Positions 35,200-46,021 of a stretch of DNA of 64,000 nucleotides are shown here, in pieces. Source of the DNA: Tupaia tana (Eukaryota; Chordata; Mammalia; Scandentia; Tupaiidae). The notes beneath the pieces were generated by a model. That model was given only the letters and a program-made list of their open reading frames with translations. It ran no database searches and was not told where the DNA came from. Numbering within the stretch: the first letter of the stretch is position 1; each line of letters opens with the position of its first letter. The position numbers were made by a program, and so were the translations under genes. Where the stretch lies: the NCBI GenBank assembly GCA_026018925.1, contig JAKSZU010000008.1, forward strand, positions 58,822,027 to 58,886,026, written 5' to 3'.

Positions 35200-36000
35200 T
35201 CTTCTGGGATCCATTTAGACAACACAGGGAAACAGCTCTCTGTGAAGAGAGCCAATACAGAATCAGAAGGACAGAGCGGCTGAGATCTCATGACATTGTT
35301 TAAAACCAAAATGCTACCTAAACCCCCTCCCCTAGACGTTGCACTTTTTGTTTAAGCTGGTTGCCTTTGGGTCTTCTGTCACTTGCAACAGTGAACTGGC
35401 ACACACCGGAAAGATCCCTTCTTTGGTTTTGGAGACGAGGTGGTCCCACATGACCTCAAAAATGGCATTTTCCATAGTGGAATGCCCGGTGTTATTATTG
35501 TCAAATTTCTTCCAGCCTCAGATTACAAAACGGCAAAATGATTAAAAATTAGAAAGCATCAATAATTTAAAGTCCCATAGATTTGGCTGTCAAGCCAGGA
35601 ACAAGAAACCCAAGGAGGTTATGCAATGATTGTCAAAGGACCTTTGTGTAAAGATGAAAGGGGTAATTATAAATATAATGGAACTCCTACAAGCTGTACA
35701 AATATGCATCACCCTGGCAAAGTCCTATTGGATGTCAGTGCAGCTGTGACACCTTTTCTAAAACTGCCCAGATTAATGATTTCAGAGGTTTCTTTATCTT
35801 AGACCCTTTACATCATGAAATGCCCTGCAACACAAAACAAAACGAACTTCCCACATTTAATTAACTCAAACTTTTATCAGGAAAGAGGACTGAGAATGTC
35901 ACTGACGCAGAAGGATATGGCTCGCTGAGGTTCGCTGATGGCGAGGGGAGAGACAGGAGGGGAAGAAAAAGGAGAAATGAGCTCACAGAATGGCAGAGGT
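35200..36000. other. Repeat-free stretch, possible conserved noncoding DNA
   Basis: About 800 bp with no recognisable repeat and no convincing ORF, in a region otherwise full of repeats. It includes AT-rich homeodomain-like words (for example 'agattaatgattt' near 35771). Conservation cannot be judged from one sequence. Confidence 0.3.
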
Positions 36001-36007
36001 GTTCCCT

Positions 36008-36199
36008 CTTTCTTTTTTATTTTATTGTATTTCACTTTATTTATTCATTTATTTTAATTTGACCAGAGAAGGACAGAACAAGTGAGCGAGAGAAAGAGAG
36101 GGAAAGTGAGAAAGCAAGCTGCCAGGTCTAGGACTCGAACCATGGTCAGCCATGTGGGAGTCCAATGTCCTTGACCACCATGCCACCTGCTGGCCCCAT
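36008..36199 (-). repeat. Short-form SINE (minus) with CTCF-like head
   Basis: 'gcaagctgccaggtctagg', 'cgaaccatggtcagccatgtggg', 'ccaccatgccacctgctggccc'. The head complement at 36181-36193 is CCAGCAGGTGGCA, a full CTCF-core match. Confidence 0.9.
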
Positions 36200-36559
36200 A
36201 GCCATCAGCCCCACACACCAGCCTGCGGGGCAAGAGACTGAGCCAGGACTCTCATGCTCTGAGAGGAAAGCGTGTCCTCAGTACATCCCCACCTCCCTTT
36301 TCTTTGCCCTACTCAGCTCTCTCCTTACCAGACCCCCAGAGCCCTTCATGGGCTACAAGTGAGTACTGTGGGACGTGTTGTCCCTGGGAGGGTGGTGGGA
36401 CGCAGGACTCCACTGCTTTGCATTCTTCTCGTTGGAGAAGAAATCAATTTGATTGACTACCATATCGAGGTATGTCTGGGAACACATGAATCCTCAGAGG
36501 AGTAATTTTCAAGAGCCATTTTTAAAGGAGGGGGATGAAACTTGTTGATGCTTTACCCC

Positions 36560-36745
36560 TGTAAAAGCACACCTGCTTTGGGCTTTGTGTATGCCCAAAA
36601 TCCCAAGAAGAGAAGAAGAGGAAGACGGGATTGCAGCATGACATGCCCAGTGGGGAGAGCTTTCTTACTCTCTTTCTCTCCTTCCCTCTCTCTCTCATCC
36701 TCTCCAGCAAGTCTACATGCCTTCAGGCAAAATTTTAAATAAATA
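36560..36745 (+). repeat. 5'-truncated SINE
   Basis: Begins 'gtaaaagcacacctgctttgg', then 'gcccaaaatcccaagaagag', CT-rich block, 'gccttcaggcaaaattttaaataaataaac' tail. Confidence 0.78.
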
Positions 36746-37299
36746 AACAAAGAGAAAAAAAAAAACACAAGTTTTGAAATATAATAAAAGTAATTTGGCA
36801 GGAAGAGCTTCCCTGTCTAACCTAATGGGCTACAGGGACAGAAAAGCTGGAGGAGAAAGCAGGTAACTTCCTTCATGGAGTGGTTCGTTTTCAGGGGAAA
36901 CAAACCCACCAGGTCCAGATGCAGCTCAGTCCTCAGCTATCCGGGAGGTGCGAATGTATTTTCTTGTGTTTTCTATTCTCCTGATATCCCCTCTCCCCAC
37001 ACGCACTCCTACTATAGGTCCCTGTGGGGCAGGAGAGGATTTCAGGCTATTGTTTCCACCCCACGGAAGAGCTCTCAGTGAGGCAGAGGCAAGGCATGGT
37101 GAGGGGTGTGAGCAAACCTGAGCAGGAAGCTAGGCCCCACAAGATAGCACACCTGAGTCAGGGTCCGCAGACACTCCAGCCACCTGGTCCACTCTGGGAT
37201 AGAACCCTGGCGGGGTCAGGAGTATGTACCTGCATCAGCGATGGAAGTGGGCAGTGGGGAAGGAGGTAGCATGGAAGGGCTGGAAGAAAATGAAGGAGG

Positions 37300-37440
37300 A
37301 ATTGGAATTAGGAGTCTAATCCTAGGTCTGATGCCAACTTCTGCTATCAGCTTAGGTGGGTCACTTCCTCTCAGGGTCTCTGTCTCCTCAACTGAAAAAT
37401 GAGGAGCTAGGTCAACAAGAGCTAGGAGATCCGCCCTTCA
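37300..37440 (+). repeat. MIR fragment
   Basis: 'gatgccaacttctgctatcagcttaggtgggtcacttcctc' and 'tctcctcaactgaaaaatgagg' give the MIR core. Confidence 0.75.
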
Positions 37441-37879
37441 CACTCCTCCAGTTTTGTGGTTCTGTGGGACGGTCCTAGAATTAAACTCTTCTTGGGTTCA
37501 GATGAGTGAACTGGAGACCAAGAGGGACTTGCCTCCTAGATTCAGGATGGCTTTATTTCTGGTTCCTCTACTGGGGCAGAGGGGAGCTGCTTAGAAAGGA
37601 AACTACAAATAGAGCATAAAACCTGAAGCCCTTGGGGCATGATGCTTGGTTGGACAGGATTCAAAGTCCTTGGGCTGATGAGCAGGGACAACATGTTTAT
37701 CACTGCTCAGGGATAACATGCATGATAGGCAGGAATGGTCACCCTTGGCTCCATAGAGCCATCGAGAGAGCTGGCCTGTGCACTTCCGGGCAGGAGGATG
37801 AAGGCTTTACTCAGCAGCAGCAGCTAGGATTTATGGAGCACACACATCAGGTCAGTACTGGGCCAATTTTTTTTTCTAT

Positions 37880-38212
37880 CCCCTTTTCTTTCTTATTTCG
37901 TTTACTTTCTTTATCTTCTTTTTTCCTTTCTTCTTCTTTTTTTTTAATCTTTTTGTTCTTGTTGTTGTTATTGTTGTCAGAGGGCACATGCACTTGCCAG
38001 AGATAGAGAAAGAAGGAAAGAGCAAGAGGAAAGAAGCTCCCTTCAATGGGCATGGTCATGGTGCAGTCCCTTCATTTCTCCACCTTGTTGGGATCTGGGA
38101 CGAGCACACATGCCCAGTGTGTCTTCAAGCCACAGAGCCAGGATTCAAACTTTGTAGTTGGCCCTGTGGGATCCAGATCCCTTAACCATTAGGCTATGAG
38201 GCCAGTCTGAGC
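37880..38212 (-). repeat. SINE, 'ggatcc-head' subtype (minus)
   Basis: Long T-rich tail (37867-37975), 'agagggcacatgcacttgcc', 'gtgggatccagatccct', ending 'accattaggctatgaggccagtc'. Confidence 0.85.
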
Positions 38213-38214
38213 CA

Positions 38215-38400
38215 AATTTGTTACATGCATTATTTTACTCAGTCCTCAGAAGTCTTTAAACTAAGTACTTACTTTTCCTTTTAGTAGATGAGCCCTCTGA
38301 GGTCAAAGGATGTGCCCAAAGTCACATGGCAGTAAATGCTGGCTGCAAAGCTTTCATTCTGGAACCTGTAATTTACCCACTATGTAATCCACACTTCAAA
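38215..38400 (+). repeat. MIR fragment
   Basis: 'gttacatgcattattttactcagtcctca', 'agtagatgagccctctgaggtcaaagg', 'cccaaagtcacatggcagtaaatg'. Confidence 0.75.
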
Positions 38401-38734
38401 GACAAGTCTTGGTTGTACCTGGGCCTGAGGTCATGTAAATGAATGCACAGAGAATCAGGATCGATCCTGACATTCTCAATACTTCAGACTTCTATCACTC
38501 CCGCCAGCTGCTCCCAAGCTGACTTACATAGTCGCGGAGCCAGTCTGTTTTTGCTTAGGTGACTAATGTCATCAGTGTCTAAAAAATTTCATTATAAGAT
38601 GGTCCTTCCTGTAACAAATTGACAAATTTAGCGGGACCAGAGCCAATGCACCAACACTGATTTGCTTGGGGAGAAAACATTTAGATATACTGTTGTGAAA
38701 CTCAAAGGAAGTTAAAGAAATACTGGGGCTTTTT

Positions 38735-38895
38735 TGTTTGTTTTAATTTGCCAGAGTGCATGCGTGCTCACTGGAGAGAGAGGAAAGTGAGAAAGCACCA
38801 CCCCTCCCCCCATGGGAGGTGGTGGCACTAATAGCCCTCCTCTATTTCTTCTTCTGGGATTCTGAGCACACTTGACTGATATGTCTTTCAACATT
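38735..38895 (-). repeat. SINE 3' half (minus), left arm of an inverted pair
   Basis: 'tttaatttgccagagtgcatg', 'gtgagaaagcaccacccc', 'ctcctctatttcttcttctggg', then truncated before the head. Confidence 0.8.
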
Positions 38896-38898
38896 TCC

Positions 38899-39043
38899 CA
38901 AGATCCCGGAAGAGAACGGAGGAGAAGGGATTGCGGCACGGCCATTTGTGAAAAAGTGATTTCTCACTTTCTCTCTCACTATCTCTGACTCTGTCTCTCT
39001 CTCTCTGGCAAGTGCATGCATCTTAAAGTAAAGACCTCTTTTA
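38899..39043 (+). repeat. SINE 3' half (plus), right arm of an inverted pair
   Basis: 'ccaagatcccggaagagaac', 'gaagggattgcggcacggcc', CT-rich tail and 'aaagacctcttttaaaaaa'. Only a few bases separate it from the opposite arm. Confidence 0.85.
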
Positions 39044-39059
39044 AAAAAAATACCCTGAT

Positions 39060-40022
39060 GCAGATTAATTTGGGTAGAATTGCCATGTCATTTATATTAA
39101 TTCTTCCAATCCAGGAACATGGGATGTCCTTCCACTTTTTTGTGACATTTTCGATTTCTTTTTTAGCTCCACATAGTTTTCCTTATGGAGGTCTTTAACT
39201 TCTATGGTTAGATTTATTCATAGGTATCTTATACTTTTTGTGGCTTTTGTAAATGGAATTACTTTTTCAGTCCTATCTCGATCTGCCTGCTGTTTGTATA
39301 TAGAAATGCTATAGATTTCTGTATGTTGATTTTGTATCCTGCAACTTCACTGTATTCGTGTATTACTTCCAGGAATTTTTTTCTCTACAAATAGAACTAC
39401 CATATAATCCTGTAATCCCACTTCTTGGTATCTACTCAAAGTACAGAAGAATTCTTAATCAGAAAAGTGCTTGTACATTGATGTTTATGGAGGCATTATT
39501 CACAATTGCTAAGACATGGAACCAACCCAAATGCCCACAAACAGATAAATGGATTGAAAAAACTGTGGCGCATATGCTCTATGGAATACTATTCAGTCAT
39601 AAAAAAACAACAAGACCCTGCTTTTTGACAGAAAGTAGATGAATATGGAAGATCTACTGCTGAGTGAAGCAAGCCAGGCTAGGAAGGAGAAACATTGTAT
39701 GTCTCCACTTAACATATACTGAGTGTCTGCACTCTATGACTGAAACTGAATGACTAAAGGATATAGAAACACAATAAATGCTTGTGAATACCAGATATAG
39801 GGTAGGAAGAGGGTGGGTGAAGGAGTATAGTCGGAGGAAGGACATTAAGGAGAAAAATAGAGGGGCAAGGCATTTATGGGACAAAGACACGGGTTTGTTG
39901 AAGATAACTATATAGTATTGTCAACTGGACTGGTGAGAAATGTACACGTTGGAATATTCACTTTGCAAACTAAATAACATGATTGAATGCATAAAAGAAA
40001 TGGAAATAAAAGACATAATTTT
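39060..40022 (+). mobile_element. 5'-inverted (twin-primed) L1 3' end
   Basis: The part 39060 to about 39380 is L1 ORF2 in reverse orientation ('aattgccatgtcatttatattaattcttcc', 'ttgattttgtatcctgcaac'). From about 39385 it is in sense: ORF2 end (LPYNPVIPLLGIYSKY, LFTIAKTWNQPKCPQTDKWI, GILFSHK) then 3'UTR and an A-rich tail. The target duplication aaaaaataccctgat is at 39044-39059 and at about 40023-40037. The ORF2 fragment is not functional. Confidence 0.9.
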
Positions 40023-40038
40023 AAAAAATACCCTGATT

Positions 40039-40305
40039 GGGACCAGCAGTTAGTGTAATGGCTATGTCGCTGGACTCCCACGTAGTCGACCGTGGATCGA
40101 GTCCCAGACCCGGTTTCTTAAACTCACACTGGGCGCGTGTGTGTGCGTGTGTGCCCAAGATCCCGAGAGGAGAATGGAAGAGAAGGGATTGCGGTGTGGC
40201 CATCCACCCTGGGGGGTGATTTCTCGCTTTCTGTCACTCTGTCTCTCTCTGTCTTTCTGGCGAGCACACATGCCCTATAGTAAAAACCTCTCCGAAAAAA
40301 GAAAA
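40039..40305 (+). repeat. tRNA-type SINE at the L1 target site
   Basis: Full young copy. It inserted into the right-hand L1 target duplication, so aaaaataccYtgat appears a third time at 40306-40320. Confidence 0.95.
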
Positions 40306-40364
40306 AAAAAATACCTTGATGCTAAACCGGCAGTTTCCAGCACATCCTGGCCATGTCGGCTCTC

Positions 40365-41250
40365 ATCATGATACTCATTTCCTATGGCCGCTGAAACAGA
40401 TTACCACAAACCTAGTGGTCTGAAAAATATAAATTTATTCTCTTACATTTGTGGAGGTCAGAATCCAAAATCATTGTCACTGGCTTATAGTCAAGGTGCT
40501 GATAGGGCCAGGTCTTTCTGGGGATTCTGAAGGGAAGAATCTGTTTCCTGGACTCTTCCAGTTCTTGGTGGCTGCTAGCTTTACTGGCTGTGGTCACTTC
40601 ACTCCATCCTTTTCCTCCATAATCACATCACCTCTCCTCTTTCCTGTCATCTTCCTCAACCTCCTTCTTAAAAGGACAACTGTGGGGTCAGCAAATGGCT
40701 GGTAGATTCCTGGACCTGGTGGCTGGCAAATCACACTGGGCATGCATGTGTACATGCCTAAAATCCTGATAAGAGAACGGAAGAGAAGGGACTAGGGCAT
40801 GGCCATCCGCCCAAGGGCTGATTTCACTTTCCATCTCACTATTTCTGTCTCTCTCTGGTGAGCACACATACCCTATGGCAAAAACCTAAAACAAACAAAA
40901 AAACAAAACCAAAAAAACTTGTTACTATGTTTAGGTTCACCTGGGTACCCAGGATAATCTCTTCATTTCAAAAACCTAAATTTAGGGCCAGCCTCTGTGG
41001 TTCTAGTCCCAAGCCCAGTTGGCCTGAAAACACATATGCTCTATCAGGAATGAAAAAATAGCAACAAAAATGGCCACTCCATTGGTCATAGATTTCATTT
41101 TTAAAAAGATTCCTAAATGTCAATCTTATCTGCAAGGTCCCTTTCACCATCTAAAGGAAAATCTGGTTTCCAGGGACAGGAACCTGGCTATCATAGGGGA
41201 CTGTAATTTAGCCTGTATCATAGTGCCTGCCCATCACTGTTGTCCTTGAG
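40365..41250 (-). mobile_element. Old LTR (MaLR-like, minus), broken by SINEs
   Basis: 'ccgctgaaacagattaccacaaacc', 'aatataaatttattctcttacatttgtgg', 'aatcacatcacctctcctctttcc' match the reverse of the LTR type at 3390 and 11925. Further pieces to about 41215 ('caggaacctggctatcatagg') are less certain. Confidence 0.6.
40683..40905 (+). repeat. SINE with internal deletion
   Basis: 'ggggtcagcaaatggctgg', 'attcctggacctggtggctgg', 'gcctaaaatcctgataag', 'accctatggcaaaaacc'. A further SINE scrap lies at 40985-41045. Confidence 0.8.
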
Positions 41251-41615
41251 TGAAAAGGTGCTGCCCTCTTAAGTTAGGTGCAGGAACAGCAGGTTCTGCT
41301 CATGGGTTCATTTTGCCCATTCCATCAGCAGCACCAATCCATGCTTCCAGAAATCCTTCTGCTCCTTAATCCACTCCTACTGTTTCACAATTTCCAAGTT
41401 CTTCTGAGCCTCCTTAGCCTATATTTCCAGCAAATAATCACACTCAGGGAAATAATAGAAGCGCTTCCTTAATTAGAAAGAGTATACAGTAAAGTAAAAT
41501 AAAATATTGAATAAATGAGTTTGTTCTTAGAAGCCAAACTGATGTGGGTTTTAATTACTACTTATTATCTATTATGTGTGTATCCTTTAATAACCTTAAA
41601 AATTTTTTTTCCCTT

Positions 41616-41745
41616 GGGTACAGCAAGTGGTGTGGTGGTTGAGGCACTGGACTTCCACATAGCCAGCCGCTGCTTGAGTCTAGGACCTGGCAGCTGGCTT
41701 TCTCACTTTCTCTCTCTCTCTGAACACACATGCCCTATAACAAAT
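41616..41745 (+). repeat. Short-form SINE
   Basis: 'ggtacagcaagtggtgtggtggttgagg', then direct passage from 'cctggcagctgg' to 'ctttctcactttctct', so the middle is absent; end 'gccctataacaaatt'. Confidence 0.88.
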
Positions 41746-41777
41746 TAAAATAATAATAATCAATAAAATTAAAGAAT

Positions 41778-42025
41778 TCTATTTTTTTCTTTATTCATGA
41801 TAGAGCACATACATGTGCACATGAGAGAGAGGTGTCCCCTCCACAGGGTCTGGTCATGCCATGGTCCCCTCCTTCAGGCCTCCAGCCCATTGAATCTTGG
41901 GCACTTGGACACATGCTTGGTGTGTTTCAGGCTGACTGGACTAGGAATTTGAAGCACAGACACCAGCGGGTACTGGCTTCTCTTGAGCAGGACATTACTG
42001 CGGTGACAAGGAGCTGGCCCAGGTA
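41778..42025 (-). repeat. SINE, 'ttattcatgatag' subtype (minus)
   Basis: 'tctttattcatgatagagcac', 'tccccTCCACAGGGTCTGG' type block, 'caggctgactggac', ending 'aaggagctggccc'. Confidence 0.78.
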
Positions 42026-42194
42026 AGTTTCTTAACTACTCTAAGGCTCTTGCTTTCCCCTAACGGTGGTACCAACCCATAGATGACTAGAAACTCTAAT
42101 GAGATCATTCACTTACAGTCCATAGCACCACACATGTTATATATTATTTCGGCAAAACCAGCTCTTTGACTACCCATATTTTAGCAACTTTCTT

Positions 42195-42283
42195 CTTAAC
42201 CTGCCAGGTCCAGGACTCGAACTGCGGAGTTGGCCATGTGGGAACCTGCACCTTAATCACCACCTTAACCTGCTGGCCCAAGT
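42195..42283 (-). repeat. SINE head fragment (minus)
   Basis: Only the tRNA-like head remains: 'gtccaggactcgaactgcgg' to 'ccttaacctgctggccc'. Confidence 0.75.
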
Positions 42284-42438
42284 ATGAGCTATATCTTTCC
42301 CAGAAACCTATTACAGAGCATGGTGGTGACTAAGAAAAGCTCACTAATTTCATTTTCATCTTGTTGATATGACAGTGTGAAACTGATGAGATTTTAGAAT
42401 TTGGTCCATATTGATAAAGATACAGTTAAGAGTCTCTT

Positions 42439-42698
42439 GGGACCAGCAGTTAGCGTAATGGCTATGTCGCTGGACTCCCACGTAGTCAACTGCAGTTCGA
42501 GTCCCAGACCCGGTGGCTTAAACTCACGCCGGGCGCATGTGCTTGTGTGCCCAAGATCCTGAGAGGAGAATGGAGGAGAAGGGATTGCGGTGTGGCCATC
42601 CCCCCCAGGGGATGATTTCTCGCTTTCTGTCTCTCTGTCTTTCTCTGTCTGTCTGGCAAGTGCACACGCCCTATAGCAAAAACCTCTCAAAAAAAAAA
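42439..42698 (+). repeat. tRNA-type SINE, young subtype
   Basis: Full copy; exact target duplication aagagtctctt at 42428-42438 and 42699-42709. Confidence 0.95.
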
Positions 42699-42724
42699 AG
42701 AGTCTCTTTAAAATGTCTTTAGAG

Positions 42725-42865
42725 GGGGCCAGCAGGTGGTGTGGTGGTTAAGACAGCTGGACTCCCAAATGGCTGACTGCGGTTTGAATTCCGGACCTGG
42801 CAGCTTGCTTTCTCACTTTCCTTCTCTCTCTCTCACTGGTCAACTTCAAAAAAAATAATAGTAAA
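42725..42865 (+). repeat. Short-form SINE
   Basis: 'gggggccagcaggtggtgtggtgg' head, middle absent, 'gcttgctttctcactttcc', AAAATAATA tail. Confidence 0.9.
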
Positions 42866-43033
42866 AATAATGAATGGAATTTTAAAAAAGTCTTTGGATC
42901 CCAGAATTCAATCTGAGGGTCTTTTGCTTTTCAATTTGCACTTTGAACTCCAAGGAAGCATATTTGCACGTAATGAAAAACAGTTATTGAAAAAATTGTG
43001 TTGCAAAATATATAGCTGTAGTGCTGAAATTAA

Positions 43034-43046
43034 CCACTAGATGGCG
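43034..43046 (+). promoter_or_regulatory. Candidate CTCF site
   Basis: CCACTAGATGGCG fits the CTCF core CCASYAGRKGGCR. It lies in non-repeat intergenic DNA, roughly midway between the DPYS promoter and the LRP12 3' end. Motif evidence only. Confidence 0.45.
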
Positions 43047-44106
43047 TCTTGAAAAGACCAACTATTTCTTGGATGGCCAGCAATTTGCTGTTAAAAACTG
43101 GTGTCATTCCTGGAGACTTTATTATCTATATTCATATATAGTTGTATTCTTCTTCAAAATGGGAAAGGAAAACAGAGTTTTTCTCTGTTCCCTTAAGCAA
43201 TACATCCTTTCTTTGTTCCCTTGAGTCCTTTTGTAGACATTTGTAAGTTCAAGTTCAGTTTCACATTATAAAATTATGGCTTTCTAGGTTTACACAATGT
43301 ATTCCACATGTTAAACAAAGCTATCACTTTAAAGAGCATACAGATTGAGCATGATTATTCACTTTTAAAAAGTTTACTAATGGGAGTTCTTTGAATAAGC
43401 TTCACCCTGCCTTTTAAATATAACACAGTTCACATACAATTTGATTCACACAGCCCAGCCATATCAACCCTATTGGACTACATTAAACATACTCAAAGTA
43501 TACTTAGGCATTCAAGGAAATATAAAAATGTGAGTGATATTTATAATAAGGATATAACTAACCACATTTGTTGAGAGAAATAAGCTGTTCAGTATAAAAT
43601 TCTGAAATATCTTTAAAATTCTTCTCTTATTCCCCCAAATTACATCCCCCCCCTTTTCCTTGATTCCTATTTTTCCATTCTACATTTTTCTTTGGAAATG
43701 TATTCTACATGATATGTAGAAAATCTGTGTGAATCAATTTTTTAAAAAAAATCATCTTATTGTCATAATGGATTTACTTTGCAATGACGTTTTAGGAGAA
43801 TGAAAAAAAGCATTAATTGGAAATGCACAATTATTCGAAGCAACAATATTTTACTTATTGTCATGAAAGCCAGACAGTCTTAAAGAGGAAAGATTGTCAG
43901 AGCCATAGCTGTGTACTTCAGGTTAAATGGATTTTTGCTTCAAGAGAAAAGAAAAGAGCTAGATGGACTGTATTATTCTAATGAGCAGAAGTCATTTCGT
44001 GTTTTTAATAGGATTCACCTTTGTTCTGGTTACTGTTTTATTCCCAAGTGCCAGAACCGGGCCTGCTGCTAACATTGGCAGTGCCCAGGACAAGAGTACG
44101 GATGGT

Positions 44107-44406
44107 GGGACCAGCAGTTGGAGTAATGGCTATGTCGCTGGACTCCCATTTAGTTGACTGCGGTTCAAGTCCTGGACCCAGTGACTTAAACTCATGCCAG
44201 GTGTGTGTGTGTGTGTGCATGCCCAAGATCCTGAGAGGAGAGTGGAGGAGAAGGGATTGCGGTGTGGCCATTCCCCCTGGGGGGGGTGATTTCTTGCTTT
44301 CTTTCTGGCTAGCGTATGCACCCTATAGCAAAAAGCAAACAAACAAAACAAAACAACAAAAAAAAAACTCTCCAAAAATAAGTAAAGAAATAAATAATAA
44401 AATAAA
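44107..44406 (+). repeat. tRNA-type SINE with (AAC)n-rich tail
   Basis: Head 'gggaccagcagttggagtaatgg', CTTTCTGGCTAGCG near the end, tail of AAAC/CAA units. Target duplication aagagtaYggaYggt. Confidence 0.93.
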
Positions 44407-44421
44407 AAGAGTATGGACGGT

Positions 44422-44810
44422 AAATGATGGTAAACTCCCACCCTTTCTCTTCCCCCTCCAGGCCCTGTCCTACCCTGTGAGAGGCCTTGGGCCCTCGGAC
44501 GTGGACATCCCAGACCGCTCGGCCATGTTCCACCACAGTTCCTCAATCCCCTGGTTCCATCCACCCCGGGGAGACAGACTCAGCGAAGGGGCCAGGTCGG
44601 CCCTGCATGTTGGCTCAAGCCACACAAGGTGTGGGAGCACTCATGTCTCCCTCCCTAACCTTACAGATTCCCTGTCCTTAGGGGGGCATGTAGCAGAGGA
44701 CTGCCAGGAAGGGGCCGTCCGAAGCAGGGCTCAGGATGCTCAAGTCAAGGCTAGCACTAGTTCGAACAAAGCTGGCATTTGGTACTCCTCCGCAGTACTT
44801 GAAAAATAGT
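44422..44810. other. GC-rich unique block, function unknown
   Basis: About 390 bp, clearly richer in GC than its surroundings. A 262-residue plus-strand ORF spans it, but the N-terminal half of that ORF is SINE and no domain or splice pattern supports coding. It could be a small regulatory element or a decayed gene piece. Confidence 0.3.
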
Positions 44811-44885
44811 TGTTGAATTCGAATGCTAGGCACCAGGCTATCCCCTTCATATCTATGAGCTCATCTGTACAAGAACTGCAGTCAT

Positions 44886-44932
44886 GTCCAGCACCTTAAC
44901 CGCCACACCTGCTGCTGGCCCCTTTTTTCTAT
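44886..44932 (-). repeat. SINE head scrap (minus)
   Basis: 'tccagcaccttaaccgccac' followed by 'ctgctgctggcccc'. Confidence 0.65.
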
Positions 44933-45174
44933 TTTTATAAAGCAAATATGGTTCCAAAGTAAAATAGAAATCCTTTCTCTATGGCTAATAAAGTCTTAAA
45001 CAGAAAGTAGAATACCTCTATTAGTCTGTAAGTCAAAATAAAGGGACAAATTCGTTCAAGTTCCAAGACATACACTGTGTATAATTCCAATGCCAAATGC
45101 ACTTTTCGATGGTTCTGATGTTTGAATGGATAATTCCTGTCACACTTGTTCTGAGGACTAGAAATGAAATATTT

Positions 45175-45312
45175 TGGGGCCGGTGGGTGGTGTGGTGGTT
45201 GAGGTGCTGGACTCCCAGCCGTGGTTTGACTCCTGGACCTGGAGGCTTGCTTTCTCACTTTCCCTCTCTCTCTGGTCAAAATAAAATAAATGAATAAATA
45301 AGTAAATAAATA
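45175..45312 (+). repeat. Short-form SINE
   Basis: 'ggggccggtgggtggtgtgg' head, 'ctggacctggaggcttgctttctcac', 'tctggtcaaaataaaataaatg' tail. Confidence 0.9.
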
Positions 45313-45699
45313 TTTTTTAAAAATGAAGTATTTTGAGGCCCCTAGTACTGAGGTTGGTACTCAGGAAGTATGAGTAAATGTTTCTTTTTATTCCAAATCA
45401 AGGAAATGGCTACAGGCAGTTACTTAGCACACAGGAGCGCTAATGGCAACTCGTGAGACAGAGACATAGAGAATCTTCAGTGGAAAATGACAATGCGAAG
45501 TCCAACCAAAGGAAATATGAAGAGAATGTAGTTAAAATACACAAGATTTAAATTGTGTAATTAGGGTAAGGCAGATTTGGCACACGAACCTATAAAAGCC
45601 AAATTAGGTAAGATATTTTTACATTCACTTGAAACATCTCAGCAGTTTAGATAGATATAGGTAAACACTGACCCCACAGTAGTGCAATTGAGAAAAGTT

Positions 45700-45852
45700 T
45701 CTTTTAAATTTATTTAATGTTGTTGTTGTTATTATTATTATTTAATTTCACCAGAGAGAGAGGGAAAGCGAGGAAGCAAGCCACAAGGTTCTGGATTTGA
45801 ACCACAGCTATGTGGGAGTCAGGCACCCCAACCACACCATCTGCTGGCCCCT
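45700..45852 (-). repeat. Short-form SINE (minus)
   Basis: TTG/TTA repeats, 'atttcaccagagagagaggg', 'ggatttgaaccacagctatgtgg', 'acaccatctgctggcccc'. Confidence 0.88.
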
Positions 45853-46021
45853 GAGAAAGTTTTCTTAATATTATTTATATATTGGTTTTTATCATAATTC
45901 CTGAACAGAAATAACTGCCTGGTTTCTGTTATTTATATTAGCTCAATGCGTGTTCCTAGTCTGCAGGAAATAACTTCCTCTTCCCTATTCTGGGACTCTG
46001 TGGTGTTTCTCTGTTTGGCTT

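Noticed and set aside
44021..44809. 262-residue ORF on the plus strand
   Set aside because: The first half is SINE sequence and the second an unsupported GC-rich frame; no domain, start context or splice support.
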